From contig DASXRU010000251.1 of assembly GCA_036506395.1 (NCBI GenBank), positions 1 to 64,000 on the forward strand: a DNA stretch of 64,000 bases, written 5' to 3'. Source of the stretch: DASXRU01 sp036506395. GTDB taxonomy: Bacteria; Acidobacteriota; Blastocatellia; Pyrinomonadales; Pyrinomonadaceae. The position numbers and the translations under genes are program-made. The notes below the pieces were generated by a model. The model had not been told where the DNA came from. It did not search any database and was given only the letters and a program-made list of their open reading frames with translations. This document shows, piece by piece, positions 26,993-35,427 of this stretch (position 1 is the stretch's first letter; every line of letters starts with the position of its first letter).

Positions 26993-27979
26993 TTAGTTGG
27001 TAACTGTGACGTAGATAGTGAGCGAGCTACATGGATTGCTGAACGCAACAGTAAACGGTGGATTGGAAGCGCGCGTTTTAGTAATAGACTTGATCGTGAA
27101 AGTGACGGTGCCGCCAGTACTGGAAGTAACATTTTGCGACGTTGGTGTAACTTGCAAGTTGGAATTCGGTGCGGCGGTAATGGTGCCCGGGCCGGTGACG
27201 CTAATGTTAACACTAGCGGTGCTGGCCCCATTTTTCCTGATCGTTAGCGATCCGATATTGGAGCCAATAGAGCCGCCGGCGCACGTGCCGAGAGGCGGAG
27301 CGATGTAACTGCCGCCGCCGCCAGAGACACTGCAGGGATTAAGTTCAAAGTGCGAGAAAGTGCCATTCACTACCGCTGATGTCGTGACATCGGCAGTCGC
27401 GTTAACATTAGTAGTGGTAACAGCCGCCGGTGTGTAAACGCCAGTGTCAATTGTGACGTCCCCTGATCCCGCCACCTGGACCGACGACCGTTCAGTATTG
27501 GCATTTTGCATTCTGAAGAACATGGAGCATTGCGACGTGCGACCCCGCCAATTGAAATCAGCCCACGAAACTGCCTCGCCATTGGAACTGCTGACGGTAC
27601 CGCTGCCATCAACGGTGTATGCCGTATTGGTTGAATCAGTGAACACGATTCCTTTTTCAAGAGAAAAGCTGCGGACCCCAACGGTCCCAGTTCCATCAAA
27701 GGCCATCGTGACGGTATAAGTGCTGGGACCTGTGATGTCGATGTTCGTCACATCGTGGCGGCGGATCGCGTCAAGGCGCGCTTTCTCAACATAACTGCCA
27801 AACAGCCGCGCCGAGTTTTGCAGGTTTATTGAGTTGCGCGATCTGCTGATGCCGAGAACAGCCGCCCCGGAGACGATTGCAATTACCGTCATTACGACTA
27901 TTAGCTCCAGCAAGCTGAAGCCACGTGAGGCGCGTGTTTTTCTGTGTGTCATCGGTTTGTCCATTATGCTTTTCTTCAT
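26993..27979 (-). CDS. FimT/GspH-like pseudopilin with beta-rich C-terminal domain
   Basis: 328 residues from ATG (MKKSIMDKPMTHRK), which has AGGAG six bases upstream. The prepilin motif RGFSLLELIVVMTVIAIVSG is near residue 20, followed by the GspH/FimT pattern SARLFGSYVEKARLDAIRR. The second half is Ser/Thr/Gly-rich, ending in what looks like an Ig-like or NEAT-like all-beta stretch (GPGTITAAPNSNLQVTPTSQ). It is the first gene of the operon. The 265 bases upstream hold a hairpin and no obvious promoter. Confidence 0.86.
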   Translation of the reverse strand: MKKSIMDKPMTHRKTRASRGFSLLELIVVMTVIAIVSGAAVLGISRSRNSINLQNSARLFGSYVEKARLDAIRRHDVTNIDITGPSTYTVTMAFDGTGTVGVRSFSLEKGIVFTDSTNTAYTVDGSGTVSSSNGEAVSWADFNWRGRTSQCSMFFRMQNANTERSSVQVAGSGDVTIDTGVYTPAAVTTTNVNATADVTTSAVVNGTFSHFELNPCSVSGGGGSYIAPPLGTCAGGSIGSNIGSLTIRKNGASTASVNISVTGPGTITAAPNSNLQVTPTSQNVTSSTGGTVTFTIKSITKTRASNPPFTVAFSNPCSSLTIYVTVTN

Positions 27980-28227
27980 TTCGCACTCCTGATTAACAGA
28001 ACCTGCCAATGGCCCCATTGAGCAACATGCATGCCAGCGGGAATTACCCAGGAAAACACTTCATTTGAGGTAAGCGGTTGAGTGGAACTTGGATCGAAGT
28101 TGTTACCTTCGGTGCCAGCAAGGGAAAGAAATTACCTATCCTGAGGAAGCTTCTAAAACGCAAGACTGCACTTAAAAGCTCGACCGCTTCGGGCGAGGTC
28201 CAGCACACCACGTGCGGAGGATGTTAG

Positions 28228-28262
28228 AGCGCCCCGTCGATCATAAGGATCAGCGGGGCGCT
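28228..28262 (-). terminator. Hairpin after the Gly-rich secreted protein
   Basis: AGCGCCCCG pairs with CGGGGCGCT, and the loop holds a second GATC/GATC pair. It lies 26 bases past the stop of the upstream gene. The T-run after it is weak on both strands, so its strength as a terminator is uncertain. Confidence 0.6.
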
Positions 28263-28287
28263 TTGCTGCATTCGTCTAGTGGGGGGT

Positions 28288-28896
28288 TCACTCGCGGTTG
28301 TGTTTAATTTGATGTTCGGCTTGCTGCTTCGCTTCCTTAGCTTCTGCTTTACTAAGCCCGAGGTCTTGCAGTGTCTGGCCCAGGCTCCTCCCACTTTGCA
28401 GTCCGGCAAGTATCGCGTTCGTAGTGATATTCGAATGCGTCGCGCCGAGATTATCAGCTACCACGTTGGCGGCGACAAATTGTCCAAAGTTCAGATCCGG
28501 ATTCAGAGCACGTGCAGCCAGGAATTGATTCTGTAGCGCAGCAGGTGTTGTGTTCAGCTTGCGTGCTATGCCGCGGAAACGGTTAAGTTCGCTTGGGCTG
28601 AGAGTGGCGTTGTGGCCAACTCGGTTACTTCGCGCACGATCCAACCCGTCGTCTGAGCGGCCGTTCGATCTGTCCGAAGCGGTTCCCAATCCATCATCGG
28701 AGCGACCGTTCGATCTTTGGCCGGCATTACCGAGGCCCCTGTCTACGCCACCTCCCGAACCTGGCCCAACGCCAGCGGGTGGGCCGCCGCCTCGACCGCC
28801 GCTACGTCCCTGTGCCGCAGCAATCGCCGCCAAGCCAAGGATTAACAAGCCTGTTAGCGCAAGATGAATGAATGTCTTTAGTTTCGATCTTCCCAT
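28288..28896 (-). CDS. Secreted Gly/Arg-rich protein with internal repeat
   Basis: 202 residues from ATG (MGRSKLKTFIHLALT). A signal peptide ends near residue 30 (AAIAAAQ). Then comes a Gly/Pro-rich segment and a duplicated unit R-S-N-G-R-S-D-D-G-L (two full copies and a partial one). The C-terminal half is helical with LSPSELNRFRGIARKLNTTPAALQNQF and a basic KEAKQQAEHQIKHNRE tail. I do not recognise a named domain. It is transcribed just downstream of the carboxypeptidase gene and upstream of the pilus operon, but it has its own hairpin. Confidence 0.68.
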   Translation of the reverse strand: MGRSKLKTFIHLALTGLLILGLAAIAAAQGRSGGRGGGPPAGVGPGSGGGVDRGLGNAGQRSNGRSDDGLGTASDRSNGRSDDGLDRARSNRVGHNATLSPSELNRFRGIARKLNTTPAALQNQFLAARALNPDLNFGQFVAANVVADNLGATHSNITTNAILAGLQSGRSLGQTLQDLGLSKAEAKEAKQQAEHQIKHNRE

Positions 28897-29041
28897 AGTG
28901 TTTTTCCTCGTCAAGATGTGTGAAAAAATTCGGGTAAAAGCCCTCAAAGTAGTGGGGGACAATGAGAGAGTAAGATGCCATCTTATCGTTATCAGTCCGC
29001 CCTCCCGCAAGCTTTTATTATTGTATTTCTGTTGCATGCTC

Positions 29042-30412
29042 CTAATTGTCTTTAGGCTCGTATTCAATCTTAACTTTTGCTGCCTCGTTTTCGGTGTCGA
29101 CCAGGCGCATCGCCAACACCATGGGATGATAGGAGAACGGCGCCGGTCCGCCCAAAGTGCTTTGGATGGATGTCACTATCTCATCCTGATTGGCGCGAAA
29201 GCGCAGCACGCTTCCCCTCTGATTGAAGATGACGAAGAGCACAATCGTGCCACTCCTTGTCTGCATTTGCCCTACCAGGGAACTTGCGCCGTGATCCGTC
29301 GATATCAGCGTTCCCGTTTTGGCTATAACACTACCGCGCTGCTCAGGCGACGTGTAGCGGTCCTCGAGAGTGCCGGGATCAATTCCCGCGACGGGCATGA
29401 TATCTGATGGTGATAGTTTATTCTTTGCCAGTTCGAGCCGCAGCGCGCGAAAGATTGTCATCATCGCGCGCGGTGTAACTCGATTCACTCCGAGGCCACT
29501 CAGTGACGCGAGTCGTACCTCTTCAGGTTTGAGCTTGAGTCGCCCGATTAACAGCCGGCGTACTGCCTGGGGACCACCGAGCGTGTCGCCGATTCGTTCG
29601 GCCATGAAATTGTTCGAGTAGCAAAGCAGCACCTTCAGGATATCGACAAGCCGGCTCGATCTGTGCGTAAAGAGAAGTGAAGCCTCCGGCGGTGCTGGGC
29701 CAACCTGAAGCGAGCCCTTGATGGTAACGCCGGGTGTTACTCTCAAGCTGGCTGCATCTCCAGCGCCATTGCGTTCTTCGATCCATGCCTTTGTAGCCGT
29801 TGCGGGACGCCGCGAGGAGTCGAGCACGTCGTAAAGCTGCAACCCTGATCGCCGGGCTGACCAGTCAAAATTCAACGTGAAAGTCGGCGCTACAATCAGA
29901 TTACCGTTAATTGTGCGAATGCCCAGAAAGTTCAATTCCCGGGCAAGCATTACCGCGTGTTCGTAGTGAAAGGAAGGATCGCGTCCCGACACAATAAGAT
30001 CGCCATTAAGCGTGCCGGTTAATTGATCAAGCTTACCGTTCGTCCAAACCGTTGACATATAGCGATAACCTGGACCGAATGTTTGGAGCGCCACGAGCGC
30101 GGTGGCAAGTTTAATGGAAGAAGCCGGATTAAAGGTTTCATCCGCTCCCTGAGCAGCCAACACGCGACCATCGATTGTTTCCGCCAGCATTCCTTGAATT
30201 CCGTGGATCGGAGTCAAGTAAGAGGCTCTTGCTACTCCAGGAGAACTCGCTGCTTGCGGGGTCGCACTTTCGATAGGTTTCGATGAAATCGCAGGTTGCT
30301 GATTACTCGAAGATTGCTGGCCGCGTGCCGCTAGGGGGAATGACATGAGCACGACACTGAGTCCTGCAAGCAGGGCCGTTCGCAGCCAAACAACTCTCTT
30401 CGATTTCTCCAT
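29042..30412 (-). CDS. dacB: D-alanyl-D-alanine carboxypeptidase/endopeptidase, DacB (PBP4)-like
   Basis: 456 residues. A signal peptide ends near residue 31 (LAARGQ). Peptidase S13 motifs are all there: Ser98-x-x-Lys101 (ASSIK), Ser-x-Asn in CYSNNFMAE and Lys-Thr-Gly in AKTGTL. It trims or cuts peptidoglycan stem peptides in the periplasm. The chain has the S13 insertion domain between the SxxK and SxN motifs but is a little shorter than E. coli PBP4. It starts just beyond 30.4 kb with a 243-base divergent gap to the glycosylase gene. Confidence 0.92.
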   Translation of the reverse strand: MEKSKRVVWLRTALLAGLSVVLMSFPLAARGQQSSSNQQPAISSKPIESATPQAASSPGVARASYLTPIHGIQGMLAETIDGRVLAAQGADETFNPASSIKLATALVALQTFGPGYRYMSTVWTNGKLDQLTGTLNGDLIVSGRDPSFHYEHAVMLARELNFLGIRTINGNLIVAPTFTLNFDWSARRSGLQLYDVLDSSRRPATATKAWIEERNGAGDAASLRVTPGVTIKGSLQVGPAPPEASLLFTHRSSRLVDILKVLLCYSNNFMAERIGDTLGGPQAVRRLLIGRLKLKPEEVRLASLSGLGVNRVTPRAMMTIFRALRLELAKNKLSPSDIMPVAGIDPGTLEDRYTSPEQRGSVIAKTGTLISTDHGASSLVGQMQTRSGTIVLFVIFNQRGSVLRFRANQDEIVTSIQSTLGGPAPFSYHPMVLAMRLVDTENEAAKVKIEYEPKDN

Positions 30413-30604
30413 AAGCCTATCGGTCGATCCCGAATCTGTGCCACCCTACCTTAAGGCAAGGGCAAATAATCATAACATGGAGAGAGGTAACTTAGTCGCG
30501 GGCAGGGTCTGGGGAAGGGAAGACTTTGATGCAATCGTGGACGGGAAGAGATGCATGAGCGCGAAGCGTGCGTTTAGTCCTGCTCGGACTCATTAGCAAG
30601 TTCG

Positions 30605-30634
30605 TTGACATTGCTGCGAGCACGCCCATAGAAT
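30605..30634 (+). promoter_or_regulatory. Sigma-70-type promoter of the Ogg-like gene
   Basis: TTGACA, an 18-base spacer, then TAGAAT; the start codon is 23 bases past the -10 box. Confidence 0.6.
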
Positions 30635-30656
30635 CGAAGTGTTGATATAGACAACG

Positions 30657-31325
30657 GTGGCACGCACGCACGAACCCGCTACGATTGAAAGGATTCGCGC
30701 CGCACATACGGCGCGCCGTCGAGAGATTCGCGCCCGACTGGGCGAGTTCGACGATGTTTGGAGAAGCGCATCCAATGCGCGGCTCTGGGAAGAGCTGGTC
30801 TTTTGCATATTCACCGCCGGGGCTTCGGCGCGAATGGGGTTGCGCGCGATTGAAGCGGTTCGCCCGCTACTAGCCTCTGGCCGCCGCCGTCAGATGACGC
30901 AAGCACTGGTGAGTGCGCGCGCACATCGTTATCCATCGTCGCGTCCAGGATACGTCGTTGTGACCCGGAATTATTTGCGGCAGCACTTTGACATGCGATT
31001 ACGCGAGCAATTAGGAAGCTTTGCCGATCCCCTGGCGCGAAGGGATTGGCTGGCTAAAGAGCCCGGTATCAAAGGGCTGGGTTACAAAGAATCCAGCCAT
31101 TTCCTGCGGAATGTCGGTTTCAAAGGTTACGGCATTCTCGACAAGCACGTAATGAGGTGCCTGGCAGAAGTCGGCGTCGTCGAGTCCGCGAAGCCCGCCA
31201 CGACTCGACGGAAATATCTGGAAACAGAAACGGCAATGCGGGAGTTCGCTAAAGATGTTGGGATAGATTTTGATGAGCTCGACCTGGTGCTCTGGTCAAT
31301 GAAGACTGGAGAGATTCTGAAATAG
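30657..31325 (+). CDS. 8-oxoguanine DNA glycosylase/lyase, Ogg2-like
   Basis: 222 residues from GTG (MARTHEPATIERIR). It fits the small archaeal-type Ogg family: ELVFCIFTAGASARMGLRAIEAV, then a helix-hairpin-helix (EPGIKGLGYKESSHFLRNVG) that supplies the catalytic Lys, and the catalytic Asp in GILDKHVMRCL. It excises oxidised guanine and cuts the strand by beta-elimination. Bacterial copies of this archaeal-type enzyme are less common than MutM, so horizontal origin is possible. It is followed 80 bases later by the TPR/protease gene. Confidence 0.88.
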   Translation: MARTHEPATIERIRAAHTARRREIRARLGEFDDVWRSASNARLWEELVFCIFTAGASARMGLRAIEAVRPLLASGRRRQMTQALVSARAHRYPSSRPGYVVVTRNYLRQHFDMRLREQLGSFADPLARRDWLAKEPGIKGLGYKESSHFLRNVGFKGYGILDKHVMRCLAEVGVVESAKPATTRRKYLETETAMREFAKDVGIDFDELDLVLWSMKTGEILK

Positions 31326-31405
31326 GTGACTCGTAAGCACCTTAGTTGAGTACCGCAGGCATCGAGCCGCCAGGGTTACACATCGCAGACCTGGGAAAGA
31401 AACGG

Positions 31406-33046
31406 ATGGGTCATACAAATAAATCCCGGCCTCGATTAATAGTCATAGCTCTCGCGAGCCTTGTGTTGTGCCTGTCGGTCTGTCCCCGACCGGTTCTGGC
31501 TATGACGGGTGACGATAAGACCCGCGCGCGCGCCGAACGCGCCCTGCGTGATGGGGAATACGAGACAGCGGCAAAGCTTTTTCACCAACTGCTGGCGAAG
31601 GATTCGAGAGACATCGAGGCCCGCCTGGGTCTGAGCTTCACCCTTCTCAAACAACGCAATCTCCAGGATGCCTTTGATCATGCCGCGCGAGTGATCGCGA
31701 TCGATCCGCTGTCTGCGCGGGCCCATGCCTTGCTCGGCGCGGCGGTGCTCGCTTCCGGCGACTTTCACATGTCCGTGGAAGAGTTCCGCACCGCCCTAAG
31801 TCTCAAAGATAACGAAGCCATGGCCATTGCCGGGCTGGCTATGGTTGATTTCTACGAGAACCGTCTGAACGCGTGCTTGAGCGGATTGCGGCGCGCCACG
31901 GCCATCGATCCGAACGAGCCGGACTATGTCTTTAGTCTGGGACAGGCGGCAGCGCGCAACGAGCGGTTCAAGGAAGCAGCGGACGCCTACGAACGCTTTC
32001 TCGAGATCTCTCCGCGCACAGATTTGGATCGGCGTGCGCGCATTCGTGGATTGATCGATTTCCTGCGTTACCTGGGCAAGCAAGGTTCGTTGTACGTAGC
32101 CGGAGGAGATAACCGCACCATAGTCAAGTTTGAAGCAACCGACTACCGGCCCATAATCGCAGTGCGTATCAACGGATCGAAAGAGGTATTGCGGTTCGTG
32201 CTCGACACGGGATCTGGAATGTCGGTGCTGTCGGATGAAACGGCGCGCCGCTTCGGTTTGCGTGCAGTCGCTCGCGGCGGGGAAGCACGCGCGGTTGGGG
32301 GTGGCGGCCGCTTTGAAATCGTTTACGGATATCTTTCTTCGATAGAGATTGGCGGCGCGCGGGTGGAAAATGTCCCCGTGTACATTCGCAAATTCTATGA
32401 CGAAAAGAATCCCGTAGATGGTTTCGTCGGTTTATCTGTCATCTCCAAGTTTATCGCCGCCGTCGATTACGGGTCGAAAACGCTGGCGCTGGTGAGGCAG
32501 CGCGGTTCTGAAGGACTGGAATCGGGGACCCTGAACTTCAAACGAGATGGCGAGGCGGCAAGCGAGAGCCGCGACAGCGGCGCTATTCAAATTCCTATAC
32601 GAACAACCTCCAGCGGATTTCTGAGCGGGGAAGTGCGCATAGAGGGAATCGAGAAACCGCAGAACTTCATCATCGACACCGGCGCCAGCGTCTCGGTTAT
32701 TTCCGAAAAACTTGCTGCCCTTGAGGAAGTACAATCGTTCATGCAGCCCGGGCGAATGCGTGTTTTTGGCGCCGCTGGGATTTCAGAAAACGTCAAGACC
32801 GTTACGCTACCGCGAATCACGTTGGGAGCGCACGGGCGTGACCGGATCGATGCCGCAGTGCTTGATCTTGATCCCATCAATGAAACTGCCGGATTCAACC
32901 AAAACGGAATTCTGGGCGGGAACTTTCTGCATCACTTCCGCATTTCCTTTGACTTTCAAAAGGGCCTTATTCTCCTGGCACCATTGCCGAAAGCGACAGT
33001 AGAAAAAGATGGCACATCCACTGTGCCGGAAGTGGATGCACCATGA
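31406..33046 (+). CDS. Secreted TPR protein with two retropepsin-like aspartyl protease domains
   Basis: 546 residues from ATG (MGHTNKSRP). A signal peptide is followed by TPR-like helices to about residue 235. Two aspartyl-protease folds come after it: VLDTGSGMSVLS near residue 265 and IIDTGASVSVIS near residue 422. Each DTG has a matching second-half Gly-rich strand (VGLSVISKF, GILGGNFLHHF). Retropepsin-like bacterial proteins usually carry one such domain and work as dimers; here both halves are on one chain. It may thus form its own active site, as pepsin does. The stop codon overlaps the next start (ATGA). Confidence 0.88.
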   Translation: MGHTNKSRPRLIVIALASLVLCLSVCPRPVLAMTGDDKTRARAERALRDGEYETAAKLFHQLLAKDSRDIEARLGLSFTLLKQRNLQDAFDHAARVIAIDPLSARAHALLGAAVLASGDFHMSVEEFRTALSLKDNEAMAIAGLAMVDFYENRLNACLSGLRRATAIDPNEPDYVFSLGQAAARNERFKEAADAYERFLEISPRTDLDRRARIRGLIDFLRYLGKQGSLYVAGGDNRTIVKFEATDYRPIIAVRINGSKEVLRFVLDTGSGMSVLSDETARRFGLRAVARGGEARAVGGGGRFEIVYGYLSSIEIGGARVENVPVYIRKFYDEKNPVDGFVGLSVISKFIAAVDYGSKTLALVRQRGSEGLESGTLNFKRDGEAASESRDSGAIQIPIRTTSSGFLSGEVRIEGIEKPQNFIIDTGASVSVISEKLAALEEVQSFMQPGRMRVFGAAGISENVKTVTLPRITLGAHGRDRIDAAVLDLDPINETAGFNQNGILGGNFLHHFRISFDFQKGLILLAPLPKATVEKDGTSTVPEVDAP

Positions 33047-33525
33047 AGTCCAGTCTTTATCTCGAGACCTCGGTCATTGGCGCCTATCTGGACAACGGCG
33101 AGCCGTTTCGCCGCGACCTTACTATCCGCTGGTGGGAACATGAAATGTCGGAGTATCGGGCGGTGGTGTCGCCGCTGGTCGCGCGCGAGCTTGAACGCGT
33201 GCAAGAGCCGCATCGCACGGGTTATTTGAAACTGATTCAAGATCTGGAGTCGGTAGAGTTGACGGAAGAAGCAGCGATTCTGGCCGACGGTTACATCGCC
33301 CGCGGCATCTTTCACCGCAAGTACATCGCCGACGCGTTGCACGTTGCCATTGCCTCATTCCACAAAATAGATTATCTAGTCACATGGAATTTCGGTCATC
33401 TGGCGAATGTGCGGCGGCAGGCGCGCATACGGCTCTTTAACACGGCGGCCGGATTCTTTGTGCCGATGATCGTGACACCGGAGTTCCTCGTTTCAGAAAC
33501 AACGGAGTCCGAGAAAGCAATTTAG
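33043..33525 (+). CDS. PIN-domain protein (VapC-like)
   Basis: 160 residues; its ATG overlaps the previous stop, so the two are probably translated together. It has the PIN features YLETSVIGAYLD (Glu8 in place of the first Asp, as in one PIN subgroup), ELERVQEP, FHRKYIADALHVAIA with the second acidic residue and VTWNFGHLAN. PIN proteins are magnesium-dependent RNases, often toxins. A 79-residue gene 101 bases on is a candidate partner, but it lies downstream, not upstream, which is not the usual vapBC order. Confidence 0.85.
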   Translation: MKSSLYLETSVIGAYLDNGEPFRRDLTIRWWEHEMSEYRAVVSPLVARELERVQEPHRTGYLKLIQDLESVELTEEAAILADGYIARGIFHRKYIADALHVAIASFHKIDYLVTWNFGHLANVRRQARIRLFNTAAGFFVPMIVTPEFLVSETTESEKAI

Positions 33526-33626
33526 ATTCCTGAGTTGTGATTTGAATAAGATGAGAATAGCAATAAGGATTACGGCAAGTGCCAGCTTGAGTCGCGAATC
33601 GGAAATGGGAAACTACAGAGACAGTC

Positions 33627-33866
33627 ATGTATCGTAAGCCAAGGTTCTTGAAAGTGCTCCACGCGATCCGCGAGCAAATGTCGCGCGAGGTCGATTACGA
33701 CGTGGACTTGTTCGCAGAAATGATTCGGGCGGGCCAGCAGCCGGCGAGTACCTCCAGGCGCCGCGTTCGCGCTCACAAAAATGGCAAACCTCGCACAATC
33801 GAGGACGGCGGGGTTGCCGGCGAAGGTGAGAATGAAATCAAGAGCCGCAGACAGGCGGCGAAGTAA
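33627..33866 (+). CDS. Small hypothetical protein next to the PIN gene
   Basis: 79 residues, ATG start. The first half is an amphipathic helix region (FLKVLHAIREQMSREVDYDV, then DLFAEMIRAGQQ), and the second half is basic and low in structure (RRRVRAHKNGKPRTIE). The first part resembles small partners found beside E-T-S-type PIN genes. An antitoxin role is therefore possible but not shown. No DNA-binding fold is recognised. Confidence 0.6.
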   Translation: MYRKPRFLKVLHAIREQMSREVDYDVDLFAEMIRAGQQPASTSRRRVRAHKNGKPRTIEDGGVAGEGENEIKSRRQAAK

Positions 33867-33878
33867 TCCGAGATTGGA

Positions 33879-34667
33879 ATGGACGTAACCTTCGAGACAA
33901 TCGGGTTGGAAGTGCCCAGCGAGAAGGCTTTTAACTTTCTAGCCGAGCGCGCCGGAGACCAGGGCGAACCCACCCAACTGTCCCGGCGCGGTGCTGTGAT
34001 ACACGGCCGGTGCTGGAAACTTGGTGAGGGTCTCGAAGTCTGGACGGTCCTCTACGAGTCCGGAACGGGCGACGTGTTTTACGCCAACTGCCGGCCTGGA
34101 TTCCGCGCGCGCTATGCGCAACGCATCAGTCCCTGGGCTCTTACCGAATACGACGAAGAGGGCGAAGCAGTCGTTCATGGCTATTGCGACGGCACCGATA
34201 CCGAGGTGCTCTTTGAGCTGCAGAATCTGACTGAAGTAGGAGCTGCCGGTTTCTGCGCGCAGGAGTTGCAGGTTGGGCTGTGCGGTTTGGCGTACCGGGC
34301 CCGGATCTGCCGCCGAGAGATGAACTGTCGTTGGATGTCACTGGAGCGATCGGCGCCATCGCGAGCCGGCCACGAAAATGATTGGAGCTTGCGAGGTCGC
34401 GTCATTGCCTTCAAGCCACTGCGCAATCCGCTTTCCGGCAGCGAGCTTTATTGGATTTACCTGGATCTGGAGAAGCTGAAACTCGAGGTGCTGGTTAATC
34501 GGCGCGCGCTTGGTGGAGGCGAACTGGCGATCGGATCTACGCTTTCGGCCGAAGTCTGGCTCCAGGGTCATGTGCTGGATGAACGTACGCTGAGATCGCG
34601 GTATGAAGGCGTGGACCGCGCCTGTGGCCGGGCAAGTTTTTGGTCCACGCTGCGAAGAAGTAATTAA
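33879..34667 (+). CDS. Hypothetical conserved protein
   Basis: 262 residues; ATG 12 bases after the previous stop, so likely cotranscribed. No signal peptide or membrane helix. The chain is beta-rich, with a start MDVTFETIGLEVPSEKAFNF and a later part with AKNPLSG-like turns (FKPLRNPLSGSELYWIYLDLE) and LEVLVNRRALGGGELAIG. I do not recognise the family. The two Cys-rich spots (GFCAQE, CGLAYRARIC) do not form a zinc motif. It could be a cytoplasmic stress or metabolic protein; nothing visible decides it. Confidence 0.65.
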   Translation: MDVTFETIGLEVPSEKAFNFLAERAGDQGEPTQLSRRGAVIHGRCWKLGEGLEVWTVLYESGTGDVFYANCRPGFRARYAQRISPWALTEYDEEGEAVVHGYCDGTDTEVLFELQNLTEVGAAGFCAQELQVGLCGLAYRARICRREMNCRWMSLERSAPSRAGHENDWSLRGRVIAFKPLRNPLSGSELYWIYLDLEKLKLEVLVNRRALGGGELAIGSTLSAEVWLQGHVLDERTLRSRYEGVDRACGRASFWSTLRRSN

Positions 34668-34668
34668 C

Positions 34669-34751
34669 AGGAGTCAGCAGTCGGCACTCGGGAATCAGAG
34701 CCGATCGTCTTCGACGCTTCGGGCTGACTTCCGACAGACTTCTGACTCCTT
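34669..34751. repeat. Palindromic spacer, 'AGTCAG' word type
   Basis: The whole gap between two genes. Arms begin AGGAGTCAGCAGTC and end GACTTCTGACTCCT, which pair with a few mismatches. An inner stem (AGCCG / CGGGCT) adds to the fold. Both arms reuse the same short word. Similar gaps with other words occur at 50489, 51687, 54556, 55543 and 60826. Confidence 0.65.
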
Positions 34752-34759
34752 AACTTTTG

Positions 34760-35356
34760 ATGAAAAGACTAATCGTTATTCTTGTCATTCTGATCGCCGC
34801 CGCGGCCGCCGGCGCTTATTTCGCGAATCAGTATTGGATTCATCGTTATGACCAATTAATTGCTCGTCAGGCTGGTCTCTACCATATTGATCCGGATCTG
34901 GTTTGGAGCATCATCTACGAAGAAACATATTTTAGCCCATGGAAGAATGGACGGGACGGCGAGGTTGGTTTAATGCAGGTGATGCCTGCGGTCGGACGCG
35001 AGTGGGCTACTGACAAAGGAGTTCACGATGTGGAGCGACAGATCGTCGCTAACGCGGCAGAGGCTTTGAAGGATCCGCAGCGCAACATCGACGTTGGCTG
35101 TTGGTATCTGCAGAAATTTGATCAGGAGTATGGTGCCACGCCCGACAAGGAGGCCCGAATGCTCGCGGCCTATAACGCCGGACCGAGCCGTGCCGCTGAC
35201 TGGAACCGCACGGCAAGCGGGGCGCGCCCTTTAACCGCAGAGGAATTCATCGCGCGCATCGACATCTCCTCGACCCGCGCTTATGTGACGTCGATTTTAG
35301 AGCGTTATCGCAAACTGAAAGCCTCGAAATCAAATCTCGCTAACAGAACCAGATGA
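34760..35356 (+). CDS. Membrane-anchored lytic transglycosylase (SLT domain)
   Basis: 198 residues from ATG directly after the palindromic spacer. One N-terminal membrane helix or uncleaved signal (LIVILVILIAAAAAGAYF) is followed by the SLT fold: IIYEETYFSPW with the catalytic Glu, GLMQVMPAVG and AAYNAGPSRA. It cuts peptidoglycan glycan strands, forming anhydro ends. Full length for the short Slt-type family. No cell-wall partner gene is adjacent. Confidence 0.9.
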   Translation: MKRLIVILVILIAAAAAGAYFANQYWIHRYDQLIARQAGLYHIDPDLVWSIIYEETYFSPWKNGRDGEVGLMQVMPAVGREWATDKGVHDVERQIVANAAEALKDPQRNIDVGCWYLQKFDQEYGATPDKEARMLAAYNAGPSRAADWNRTASGARPLTAEEFIARIDISSTRAYVTSILERYRKLKASKSNLANRTR

Positions 35357-35427
35357 TGCCGTCTTGATTTCTGGACACCGCCATTAGTGTGTCCACGATT
35401 ATCAGTGCTCCATCAATCGATCGGGCG

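Noticed and set aside
28140..28228. Structured-looking sequence with ACGCAAGACT upstream of the pilin operon
   Set aside because: Tested by eye for a c-di-GMP aptamer on both strands; the conserved blocks are missing.
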